Below are positions 11,317-19,376 of a stretch of 21,923 bases of DNA, in pieces (positions within the stretch are counted from its first letter, which is position 1; every line of letters begins with the position of its first letter). Under the pieces are notes generated by a model, which made no database searches, was not told where the DNA came from, and worked only from the letters and a program-made list of their open reading frames with translations. The DNA comes from Pleurotus djamor (lineage: Eukaryota > Basidiomycota > Agaricomycetes > Agaricales > Pleurotaceae): assembly GCA_029747585.1 (NCBI GenBank), contig JAPEVF010000753.1, positions 1 to 21,923 of the forward strand. Direction: 5' to 3'. Made by a program: the position numbers and the translations under genes.

Positions 11317-11418
11317 CCGCGCTCTTCGTCGGCAATACGCCAGCGAAATTCTCACTCCTTCCCTTCCTCATCCCATCACCAAGCCTAGACAACCCAACTC
11401 TCGCCAGCCTTCGACACC

Positions 11419-12638
11419 ATGATCTCTTCGCTCATCATCGCCCTCGGTACCTCAGCCTACTCTGCGTCTGCGCTTACTCTCCTCTACCCTCGGGCAGACT
11501 CGTCTGTTCTCCACCCCAATGGAAACACTGGCAAGTGCCTCGAAGTCAAGGGTACTTCATACGCCAATGGCTCACCTGTTGACATGTACGTTTCTCATTG
11601 CTCCTCTTGCCTAAGCACGCTTACTCATTCGACTATTAGTAACGATTGTACCGGTCAAGCCAATCAAATGTGGGCACTCAACGCCGGCACCACGCAGGTT
11701 CAGCTTGTGGGCACAGACTGGTGCTTGGACGCTGGAAGCAGTGAGTCGTACCCGTCGTTATTCTCAGTATCCCACTAACACTGCCATTTTAGAACCAGCC
11801 AATGGCGTTCACATGAAGATATGGAAGTGTTACCAAAACCTTCCCGCCCAGACTTGGTTTTACACCGACGACAAGCGTCTAGCCGTTAAGGACAAAGGTT
11901 AGTGGCGAACTCCTCGCGACCCAACCATAGACGTTGTGCTCAATGCCGTCCTCAGGCCAATGCCTTGATTTGGAAGGTGGAAAGACTTCTAATGGAAATT
12001 TCGCTCAAACGTGGGTGTGCACCGACAACAACACCAACCAAGTTTGGACGCGCGGCTCAACAGCCTCTTCGTCATCGACATCGACATCTTCTGCCCCATC
12101 CTCCACGTCTACTAGTCGGCCCGCTCAACTCCACCTTGTAGAAGACAAGAGCAAATGCATCACCACCGCGAACAATTTGAAGAAAGACGGTGCACCTGTC
12201 GTACTGTAAGTCCGATTACCAATTTTCGCAAGCATCGTCTAATCATCGTTTCAGTGGTGAATGCTCCGGCCCAACACCCGCTCTTGCATGGAGTTCAACG
12301 TCGGGCTCGACGACCATTCAATTTACGGACGACAACAAGTCCTTCTGCATTGACTCTGGATCTGATCGTAAGTCTGTAATCGTACTCCCACTTACCCCAA
12401 CTAATTTGACGGCTTTTCAGAACCCAAAAATGGCGACTTGTTGACCATTCGCGGCTGCGACGGTTCCTTCGGTCAGAAGTGGACGTACGACACGTCTCAG
12501 TCCCAATTCTACCAACTTGTCAGCGGCTTTAAGATGTGTGTTGACTTGACGAACGCCAATATCGTCGACGGTAACCAGTTGCAGAGCTTTAACTGCACTG
12601 ACACGAACACCAATCAGGCTTGGGCCATTGTTCAGTAG
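11419..12638 (+). CDS. Secreted protein with two ricin-B-type beta-trefoil lectin domains (copy B)
   Basis: This is the tandem paralogue of lectin A and probably also a secreted carbohydrate-binding protein. Exons are 11419-11585, 11640-11740, 11793-11897, 11956-12205, 12255-12367 and 12421-12638, all introns GT-AG, giving 317 aa. A signal peptide occupies about residues 1-19. The first trefoil (about 28-156) has repeat ends ANQMW, PAQTW and TNQVW. The linker (about 157-180) is short, Ser/Thr/Pro-rich. The second trefoil (181-317) has repeat ends ALAW (degenerate), GQKW and NQAW. Each repeat starts with a Cys-containing strand such as CLDAGS or CIDSGSD. Intron positions and phases match lectin A exactly, which shows duplication of an already intron-bearing gene. 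The first repeat of the second trefoil is degenerate in both paralogues, so that site may not bind sugar. Confidence 0.85.
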
Positions 12639-12975
12639 ATATATGCTATACCTTTCTATCTGGCAAATTTTTCGCTTTCCATGGGACTTTGTTGGAGCAC
12701 TACACACGCTCTTGTTTATGTCATTTTGTATGCTTAAGCCACTCTTTCATTATACAACGTCCTTCATTGATAAACCCTTCACCTTCGGCACGCGCCTTCA
12801 AACGTATGCACCTCAACTTTCTAAGTTTTGTCGGGTCCAGACGAGTCGCCTTCCTCCTTGCCTTTCTCCTGTCGCTTCTCCTAATGACGAGCGCTGGCGC
12901 CTTTCGTAAGCGCCCGATGCCCTGAATCCGAAATCGTTGCTGAATCGTCAATTGCGTTAATCATTGCTCGACTTG
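12639..12975. other. Lectin B 3' flank
   Basis: This T-rich stretch probably contains the lectin B 3' UTR. A 39-codon + strand frame starting at 12806 encodes a basic N-terminus followed by a Leu-rich hydrophobic run, like a signal peptide, and then stops. Its start context is poor and there is no intron support, so it is not called as a gene. Confidence 0.35.
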
Positions 12976-13157
12976 AATTCTGTTGGAGTTTGAGAGTTAA
13001 CCCGAGACGCGACTAGACTTGATGCCTGATTACTCATCATATCTGAATAGGAGTTTCTATATTGCTTATTTTATTCTAGACTAGTCTACCTGTACAGTAT
13101 TTAAGGCCGCGGATGTTGGCCTGATTCAATGTCGATTTCTCGTATCACAACAAATTC
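12976..13157 (+). mobile_element. Solo LTR (copia-type) with perfect 5-bp target-site duplication
   Basis: The LTR itself is 12981-13152 (172 bp), beginning TGTTGGAG and ending CACAACA. It is flanked by AATTC on both sides (12976-12980 and 13153-13157). It is clearly related to the two LTRs of the neighbouring element but in the opposite orientation. A perfect duplication around a single LTR is the classic product of recombination between the two LTRs of a once complete insertion. It contains a 12-bp palindrome, TAGACTAGTCTA, shared by all copies. Confidence 0.9.
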
Positions 13158-13255
13158 TGACGCTTCCTATTCTCGTCGCCCTTTTCCTGGCTTCTGAACT
13201 CTGATAAAAGCAGTCAGTACCCCTCTCCGAACGTCACAACCGGCCGTATTGTGCC

Positions 13256-13428
13256 TGTTGTGATACGAGAAATCGACATTGGAACAGGCCAACATCTGCG
13301 GCCTTAAATACAGTACAAGTAGACTAGTCTAGAATAAACTACAGGAATATCAAAGCTCCTATTCAAATAAGATGAGTAAGCAGGCCTCAAGTCTAGTCGC
13401 GTCTCGGGATAACTCTCAAACTCCAACA
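13256..13428 (-). repeat. 3' LTR of the gag-only element
   Basis: This 173-bp terminal repeat reads TGTTGGAG...CACAACA on the minus strand. It is the most diverged of the three LTR copies in the window, with most differences clustered in the middle where the other two share AATAAGCAATATA. Confidence 0.9.
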
Positions 13429-13437
13429 CACCCCCTC
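13429..13437 (-). other. Polypurine tract of the retroelement
   Basis: On the minus strand GAGGGGGTG abuts the first base of the 3' LTR. This is the expected place and composition for the plus-strand priming site in reverse transcription. Confidence 0.7.
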
Positions 13438-13661
13438 GCGACTGAGACTTAGCAAATACAAAATAACAATAAAAATCCCAAAAATTCACGGTGCCATGGG
13501 AGAAGCTTTCCAAAACTCACGAAATCTGCGGGAGCAACCATTAGCTCATTAACGGCCAGCCAGTCAACCTAGACTGCTGCCGGATCACTCCGAGATCTTA
13601 ACCACAGACCGGGATACTCATCCCTCATTTCCCCCTAGCGCACCCCCTGAACCAAAATATC

Positions 13662-14432
13662 CTAAAAAGCAAAATCTTGACACGAAAACGAGAAATCTTC
13701 CGCTACGTTAGCCTGTGCGGCAGGCTCGGTTTTCTTCGGTGCTCGGCACTGCGACTGCCTATGCCCAGTTTTCCCACAGTTCCAGCATTCGAGGGTTCGA
13801 CGACGACTTGCATACAGCGCAATTTCCCTTTTCGGTACTCCAGGGTCATGCAGTTGCTTCCGGCTTTCTTCATCCAAGAGAGCGCTGGTTACGTCGGTAA
13901 CCTTGAGGTCGTCCTTGCTGGCGGCGAGCGTGGCAGCGATGCTACTATATTCCTCGTCGAGATTATAGATAATCACGTCGACGAGATCTTCATCACTCAA
14001 CTCAACACCGATCGCCCGGAGTCTCTGGCCTAAAGCGGTAATCTCGGCAAGATAAGTCCTAATCGGGCGAGAAATTTCGTGATGGTAACCGTAGAACTGT
14101 CGTTTCAGCGAAATGCGAGTCGCACGACTGTTCTTTTCGTAGATGTTACAGAGGGAGCCCCAGGCGTCAACTCCAGATACACAAGTGCGCAAGTAATTGT
14201 ACTGGGAGGGCTCGATCGTAAGTCCGATGGCGGTGAAACCTTCTTCGGCCTTCTTTTCCCACTCTGCTAACCCATCTCTGGTGGTCGGCTTCTTCGTCTC
14301 CCCGGAAACTACTTCCCAACATCCTGCACGACGAAGTACCATCGACATCGCGAACTTCCAGTCATGGTAGTTATCTCCATTGAGCTTCGGCACATTTGCG
14401 AGCAACGAGTTAATGTTCGGATGCGAAGACAT
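13662..14432 (-). CDS. gag: Copia-type Gag (UBN2-like) with CCHC zinc knuckle
   Basis: This 256-aa protein forms the capsid-like particle of the retroelement. Residues 15-45 read KLNGDNYHDWKFAM and continue into a Trp/Gly-containing helix, the usual start of copia-type gag (gag-polypeptide / UBN2 family). A helical region follows, and at residues 216-229 there is one zinc knuckle, CWNCGKTGHRQSQC (C-x2-C-x4-H-x4-C), which binds nucleic acid. In an autonomous element the frame would continue into protease and pol. Here it stops soon after the knuckle at TAG (13662-13664), and no pol follows. The frame is uninterrupted although the two LTRs differ at about 9 percent of positions, which hints at recent activity of the family or at selection on gag. 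Confidence 0.88.
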   Translation of the reverse strand: MSSHPNINSLLANVPKLNGDNYHDWKFAMSMVLRRAGCWEVVSGETKKPTTRDGLAEWEKKAEEGFTAIGLTIEPSQYNYLRTCVSGVDAWGSLCNIYEKNSRATRISLKRQFYGYHHEISRPIRTYLAEITALGQRLRAIGVELSDEDLVDVIIYNLDEEYSSIAATLAASKDDLKVTDVTSALLDEESRKQLHDPGVPKREIALYASRRRTLECWNCGKTGHRQSQCRAPKKTEPAAQANVAEDFSFSCQDFAF

Positions 14433-14504
14433 TCAGGCGGAGCTCGAAATAGATAGGAGGATGGTCAGATGAAAGACTTTGTATGGGTTCAATATGCGGC
14501 GGCG

Positions 14505-14516
14505 GGGCCCATAACC
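14505..14516 (-). other. Primer-binding site complementary to initiator tRNA-Met anticodon arm
   Basis: On the minus strand GGTTATGGGCCC starts immediately after the CAACA end of the 5' LTR. It is complementary to GGGCCCAUAACC, the anticodon stem-loop of eukaryotic initiator tRNA-Met. Drosophila copia uses the same internal tRNA region with a cleaved half-tRNA as primer. This supports copia affiliation independently of gag. Confidence 0.75.
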
Positions 14517-14689
14517 TGTTGTGATACGAGAATTCGACATTGATACAGGCCAACATCCGCGGCCTTAAATACTGTACAGGTAGACTAGTCTAGAATAAAA
14601 TAAGCAATATAGTAACTCCTATTCAAATAGGATGAGTAAGCACGGCCTCAAGTCTAGTCGCGTCTCGGGATAACTCTCAAACTCCAACA
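14517..14689 (-). repeat. 5' LTR of the gag-only element
   Basis: This 173-bp terminal repeat is more similar to the solo LTR at 12981-13152 (about ten differences) than to its own partner LTR (about fifteen). It should drive transcription of gag on the minus strand. Confidence 0.9.
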
Positions 14690-15660
14690 CATATAATCCC
14701 TATCGTAACTCGAGCCCGAGCCCAACTTGAAATCATCCTTGTCACTCTATCTCGATATCTTGGCTCTATATACTCAAATGGTCTCCCTCCTCATAGAACA
14801 TCTTCTCACTGGCCGTTTCCAACCAACGCATCACTGAACATCCGGGGAGGCTTCACGTACACAACAGTCGACTCACTGTTACATGGACCCCTGGAATTTG
14901 AAACGTCGAGGCTCACACTTGCCATCGACCCCCTTATTCGTCGACAAGCGTCGTCACACTGTTCCCTCGTGAACAAAGTCATCATCCATACGTTGAAACC
15001 CATTTCAGGGCAATCTGCTCTGCTCTAGGAGACTTTCAAATTCAATTCTCCAAAACGCTCGGAAAGCTCGCATCAACAACACATCTGGACCACAAAATCT
15101 ACTCTACTCTACACCGAGGGTCAAATTCCGCACCGTAATCTACAAGATACTCTACTATAGAGTAAGTTCAGTTAGAGCATGAATCCCGCTTTTATGCCTC
15201 TTCGCCAGCTGGTTACGCGATCGAGCTACATAAGCGACAAAATCAAAATATCAAAACGAGAAGAACTCCAAAACGAATTCACTTGGCGCTATGGAGGGAC
15301 GTACGGGTCCGCCGATTGTCCCTGGTCGTCCGAGCATCATCTCTACCTATCGTTCGCCGTATTTTTCGATTTGTCGAATGTAACAGTATGCCCAGTACTC
15401 GGCCGTCGCTGAGGCGTCTTTTGGCCCGCTTTTCCTTCGAAACGAAACCCAAGGTAGAGTATAATAATAAAAGCCAGTCTGGAGAAAACAAGCGGGTAAG
15501 CAAACCTTTGTTATCGTCTTCACTGGTCTTATCAAACAGCGTGAAAACCTTGCATTTGCATTTGCATTAATGGACCTAAACCCACCAAAGAAAAGTGAGA
15601 AAGATCATTTCTCATGATGCGTGGCCGTGTAGCCTACTCTAGAATAGGTGACGATGAATG
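14690..15660. other. Stretch without a recognised gene, rich in TACTCTA motifs
   Basis: No coding sequence is supported. TACTCTA or its complement occurs at 15100, 15105, 15148, 15158, 15455 and 15635. A short TTTGCA tandem repeat lies at about 15552-15568. Open frames of 60-95 codons on both strands have no domains. Confidence 0.4.
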
Positions 15661-15667
15661 TACTTAC

Positions 15668-15826
15668 ATGTCCTTCACCCGAAGTTCTCTCGAGCAATCC
15701 ACAAGAGATCGGATACGTGCACTCCTTCGAGGTTATTATTGATGTCGGGGACGGCAAAGGCCGCGGCGGAGATGGTGGAGAAAACGATGAAAGAGCCGAG
15801 CACGACAAAGTTGAAGAGTTGAACAT
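15668..15826 (-). pseudogene. Broken paralogue of the HsbA-like secreted protein gene (first exon)
   Basis: The ATG at 15826 is followed on the minus strand by two adjacent 8-base units, TTCAACTC and TTCAACTT. In the ATG frame the next residues are Ser/Pro-rich and not signal-peptide-like. Eight bases later the other frame reads a typical signal peptide, FVVLGSFIVFSTISAAAFAVP, close in form to the start of the intact gene at 16993. That frame then ends at TGA after about 28 residues. The ATG frame reaches a donor GTAAGTA at 15667, the place and phase of the first donor in the intact gene. The exon is shorter than in the intact copy, and no homologous second exon was seen. The upstream flank is also related (TATA box at about 15899-15906 and CACCAGCAAGTTCA). 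I infer a duplicated gene broken by an 8-bp tandem duplication and internal loss. Confidence 0.55.
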
Positions 15827-16118
15827 GGCTGCTGGCCCCTGGCGGGGGGCTCACCGTGAACTTGCTGGTGATCAGAGAGGAGTCGATGATCCTGTTAGTT
15901 TTTATAGCCTGGTTCTGGGTAGATGAGACGATGTGAGACGAGCAGTAGGCTCCGCAGACGAGATTCTGGCTGTTGGCCGACCAGAACAATCTGAAATCTG
16001 TTCCATACCAAGTTTTCTACTCTACACACGCGTTTATGTCATTTATGAGGTGCAGAAGTATTGCTATAGAGTGGAGTTGAGATTATCTTCAGCTCCAGAT
16101 TATTCGTGAGACCAAAGG

Positions 16119-16993
16119 TCAGGGAAAAGGAAGCGAACCCCCCAATATTGACCCCAGGAAGTTACCAAAGACGGCCCCAGCGATGGTGAATGCCACGGTA
16201 ATGAGCTCCTACACCACAGAGAAATAGATGCATAAGGGACGAAAAGCCGAGTCAAAATCGTGTATATCTAAATTGCGGAAAAAGGGGGGGAGGACGTACA
16301 ACAGGGTTAGATATTGGGCTACCGTCAATTGGCAAGTCCATTCCTTCGAGCCGCGCAGTGTTTTGACGCAGCTCTTCTAGGGCTTCACCGCGAGCGAACG
16401 GTTCCATCTAAAAAATTACAGGTGAAGGTGGGGAGGACCGAGATTGAGATTTTGGTCAGATCGGCACGTAGGGGGAGACCCACCTGCTTCATAGCGGAGA
16501 CTACGTGCGGTTTCATGTCCGTGAACCCGTTCTGGACAGCAAGATTGTCGGCTTCAGATAGCGTACCGGCAGCCTAGAGTTCTGGTCGAACAGCATAAGC
16601 AAAACATGCCCTTCGTATGCAGAAGAGTGTGAGAGCACAGACCTTTATACCTTGCTTGGTAGTCTCCAACGCCTTGCTGAACGCGGCAGCCTGCTTCTGG
16701 ACCGCCTACTCGGAAGGAGAGAACTGAGAACGGATATTGACGGCTGGGATGTAGAAGACGATGCTACGTACATGCATTTGGACCGGAGTAAGATTCCCGG
16801 GAGAGAGATTGGCAACGGCGCCCTCGAATTCCTTAGAACGATCGATGAGGCTTGACATGTCTGCTTCGAGTGTTGATACACCTGGTGTGCGGGTCGCTAG
16901 GACAGTATCATTGGTGGCGGGTGAGAAGGGGATGGCCGAAGCGGAGATGGCGGACGAGACGATGAAAAAGGTGAGAGCGAGGAATTTGAACAT
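16119..16993 (-). CDS. Secreted HsbA-like (hydrophobic-surface-binding / cell wall galactomannoprotein family) protein
   Basis: Exons are 16993-16772, 16705-16643, 16573-16484, 16407-16300 and 16208-16119, with introns of 66, 69, 76 and 91 nt, giving 190 aa ending in TGA. Residues 1-20 are a clear signal peptide (MFKFLALTFF then IVSSAISASA). The mature part is helical and Cys-free. It has the pattern of the HsbA-like family: a first helix with LEADMSSLIDRSKEFEGAV, an AVQKQAAAFSKALETTKQGI helix, then SEAD followed by a helix ending MKPHVVSAMKQ. The C-terminal exon is hydrophobic and Gly-rich (AFTIAGAVFGNFLGSILGG), unusual for a simple soluble HsbA protein, and might anchor it in a surface or membrane. 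The family binds hydrophobic surfaces or the fungal wall. Donor GTACGT at 16299 was preferred over GTTGTA at 16302. The family call rests on pattern and is moderate; the gene model is strong. Confidence 0.65.
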
Positions 16994-17100
16994 CGTGGAG
17001 ATTGATAAAGATGAAGAGGTGAAGTTGACGTTGACGTTCTAAGTAGAGTAGAGCTCGCAGTGGGATGAATTTGCTGGTGAGAGTCGTTGAGAGTCCATGG

Positions 17101-17108
17101 CTTTTATA
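17101..17108 (-). promoter_or_regulatory. TATA box of the HsbA-like gene
   Basis: On the minus strand TATAAAAG lies 108 bases before the ATG at 16993. A TAGAGTA motif (17044-17050) lies in the presumed 5' UTR between them. The sequence around the box resembles that upstream of the broken paralogue, where GTTCTGGGTA recurs (about 15912 and 17116), which supports duplication of promoter and gene together. Confidence 0.6.
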
Positions 17109-18587
17109 CGCTCAGTTCTGGGTATATGGAACGATGTGATTCGGGAAATTACTGACGTCGTTCGCACGGATGCTGGCTAGGCTGCGGTTACTCGACATCT
17201 GGACGTTCAAACTCGTTGAACGGCGCTTCTAGCATGGGTCCCCATATGCGTCCAAACGATACCACAATGATTCGTGAACTAGAGCCTAGCTAATCTGATT
17301 GATCATCAATCAAGTCGGTGACGGTCCATGCAAAAAAAAAAAAGATCCGCTTACTCTAGAGTACTCCATGTGTCGCGCACTGCAAGTAATGAGAATTTTG
17401 TATTCTAGTAAAGTGATGGGTTCATGAATTACCGCTTCTTTGCCGCCGAAGGTTTCGCCACCGTTAATTTTGGCCCGTAGACAGATGACTCGCTGGGTAA
17501 ATCCTAGTGCATATGCTTACTAGACTACGTTACGGACTAATGGGAGTCTGATTCTAGACTGTACCATACGAGACAAGGGGACAATCTGGGTTCCTGGTTG
17601 AGCAAAGGGATATTAGGGGACACTCCTATACACTCTGGCGAAGACTTCCGACATTTAGCGCCTTGCTCCTTCGCTCTCATTCGCCTCCCAAAGCCGCAGC
17701 CATAGATTCCCCCCACCATCCTTCACCTCAAAGTCAGATGGATAGCCGATGGCTAAGGCACTGGTAAATTGATTAGCATTCCCGACACTCAGCGGACGAC
17801 ACTCAGAAAATGAATCACTCCCTTTGACATGCGTTTTCGGGCTCCCAACTCAAGCCCTGGGTCATCTCGGTGGTCCCTCAATTCAGTTCTCTGTCGCTAC
17901 CGAAGTAATTTCGACCGCATTCAGACGGAAAAGGGACTTGTTAGCGCGAGACCAGCGGCTGAACGTTGATGCAAGTGCTGGGGTGTGAGGTGGAAAAGGC
18001 CAAAGTGATCGCGCAATGACTAGGATCTTACTCGCCGCGCCGGTCAACGAAAGCATCAACATTGAAATTGGGAACCGATCCCGCACAAGCGATGGATACT
18101 CAAGTATCAAGTACTCAATGGTGATCTTGAAGCGGTCCGCCACCGTTCGCCTCCAGTAGAGTATAGTTTTGTCAAAGCCATGGCTGGAGGCGATCAGAAC
18201 AAGACCGACGAGCCGGGCACATAGTGGAGGTCAATCCGAATGCCTCGAAGGGATGATCATGAACTTGACGGACGGACAAGGCTACGCTAGAGTACATGAC
18301 CGCTGAATGTAAGCTCCGAATTGACTTATTCATGGATCGTCGCTCAGTCTCTGCATCAGATATCTTACGACCCGTTACATCCTGCAGACTCTATACTCCG
18401 CAGCAGGAACAGGCCGCATACGTATAAAGGATCCCTCCATAAATTCCCCGTTTTCCGCACCCTCTCGCCTCGATTACATTTGTACGGGTTTCTCACTATC
18501 TTCGTCTTCGCGACGCATCTGTCACCGAATTCAAACCTCTCCTCTATCGTTCCAGGCACCCACAACAATGTCAATGGCATCGCACGC
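17109..18587. other. Intergenic stretch with motif cluster, no gene called
   Basis: The 12-bp palindrome TACTCTAGAGTA lies at 17352-17363 and further TAGAGTA copies at 18157 and 18288. An A11 run precedes it at about 17332. A minus-strand open frame of 86 codons (18143-17883) begins at GTG and has no domain. The promoter of the gene at 18588 should lie at the right end; TATAAAGG at about 18423 is a TATA candidate. Confidence 0.4.
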
Positions 18588-19376
18588 ATGCCACCAACAC
18601 AGGATCAAGTAGCAGCAGAGTTTCCCCATCTCAACGAAGCTCTCAGGTACCTCGAGAAATTAGTCAACGATTTTCCCGAGAAAAACCCAACCTCTGCCCA
18701 ATTGAAGGCGCGTCCTAATTCCAATCGACTTGATGTTGATCTCACTCGTTTTGAATTTTATTTCTTGAGCAGGCCCTTCACGAAGCCTTCAAGACCGTGA
18801 TCAAGAGCTTGACCAGGATTGCAGACGGTGTCACGGTAGAATATCCACGCTTTACTCTGCTTTCATTCACTGATTATGCTGTGACTACTCTAAGGCATTG
18901 GGTACCGTCTCCGAAGTTGACGGTCAGAAAATACTAAGTTGTGAGCAAGTTGTCGAACCAATTTTCAACGCTGCTATGCAGACGGTATGCTCTCTTTCAA
19001 CCTACCTCCTCCCTCCTCCCCTTTTGTTCTCTCTCGTTGCTCACATCTCTCACTCATGCGTACTTTCTATCAATATCGAACAGTTCAAAAAGAAGAAGCG
19101 TGCTTTACAGAGTTTCCTCCTGGGCTTTGGGATCTCCGAGGCCCATGGGGACCTCATAGACCTTCACAACGCCGCCGTGAGGTTCTATGATGTGTTTATA
19201 TATGCTTCTCCGGTATGCTGCCTTCGGTTTTCGCATTCACGTCGTCTCACATGGGATGGGGATGTTAGGACACCCTTACCTGTGGGATGTGCCAGGTCAA
19301 GAAACGCATCCATCTCACAATGGTTGAAACTATCAAAGTGATCACACCTGATCCGCTACTCACCAGCTCCCTTTGA
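18588..19376 (+). CDS. Unidentified small alpha-helical protein, five exons
   Basis: Exons are 18588-18707, 18773-18835, 18895-18984, 19084-19212 and 19296-19376, giving 160 aa ending in TGA. Every junction is phase 0, and each exon encodes whole helices, for example NEALRYLEKLVNDF, ALHEAFKTVIKSLTRIADGV and FKKKKRALQSFLLGFG. There is no signal peptide, transmembrane segment or known motif. A Lys cluster (KKKK) opens exon 4. The first intron would start with GC (TTGAAG/GCGCGT). The alternative GT donor four bases on would need a different acceptor and gives a less natural helix. ATG 18588 has a weak context, and an out-of-frame ATG 21 bases upstream (18567) has a better one, so translation may use leaky scanning or the true start may differ. 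The protein could also be the N-terminal part of a longer, decayed gene. Confidence 0.5.

Larger units (their letters stand above)
13256..14689 (-). mobile_element. Gag-only Ty1/copia-type LTR retroelement (non-autonomous)
   Basis: The element is 1434 bp and reads on the minus strand. The 5' LTR is 14689-14517 and the 3' LTR is 13428-13256, 173 bp each, both TG...CA. Directly after the 5' LTR is a primer site, GGTTATGGGCCC. Directly before the 3' LTR is a purine tract, GAGGGGGTG. Between them lies one intact gag frame (14432-13662). The 233 bases between gag and the 3' LTR show no protease, integrase or reverse transcriptase. It therefore resembles the gag-only terminal-repeat elements described in plants (TR-GAG), which depend on pol proteins from relatives. 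The flanking 5-mers (GTGCC left, CATAT right) do not match, so there is no target-site duplication. The two LTRs differ at roughly 15 positions. Confidence 0.85.

Noticed and set aside
12721..12951. Basic minus-strand frame and a 39-codon + strand signal-peptide-like frame (12806-12925)
   Set aside because: Short, overlapping on opposite strands, poor start context and no support.
13677..14270. Plus-strand open frames across the retroelement
   Set aside because: They are antisense to the intact gag gene and have no features of their own.
17883..18143. 86-codon minus-strand frame
   Set aside because: Starts at GTG, no domain and no neighbouring exons that extend it.
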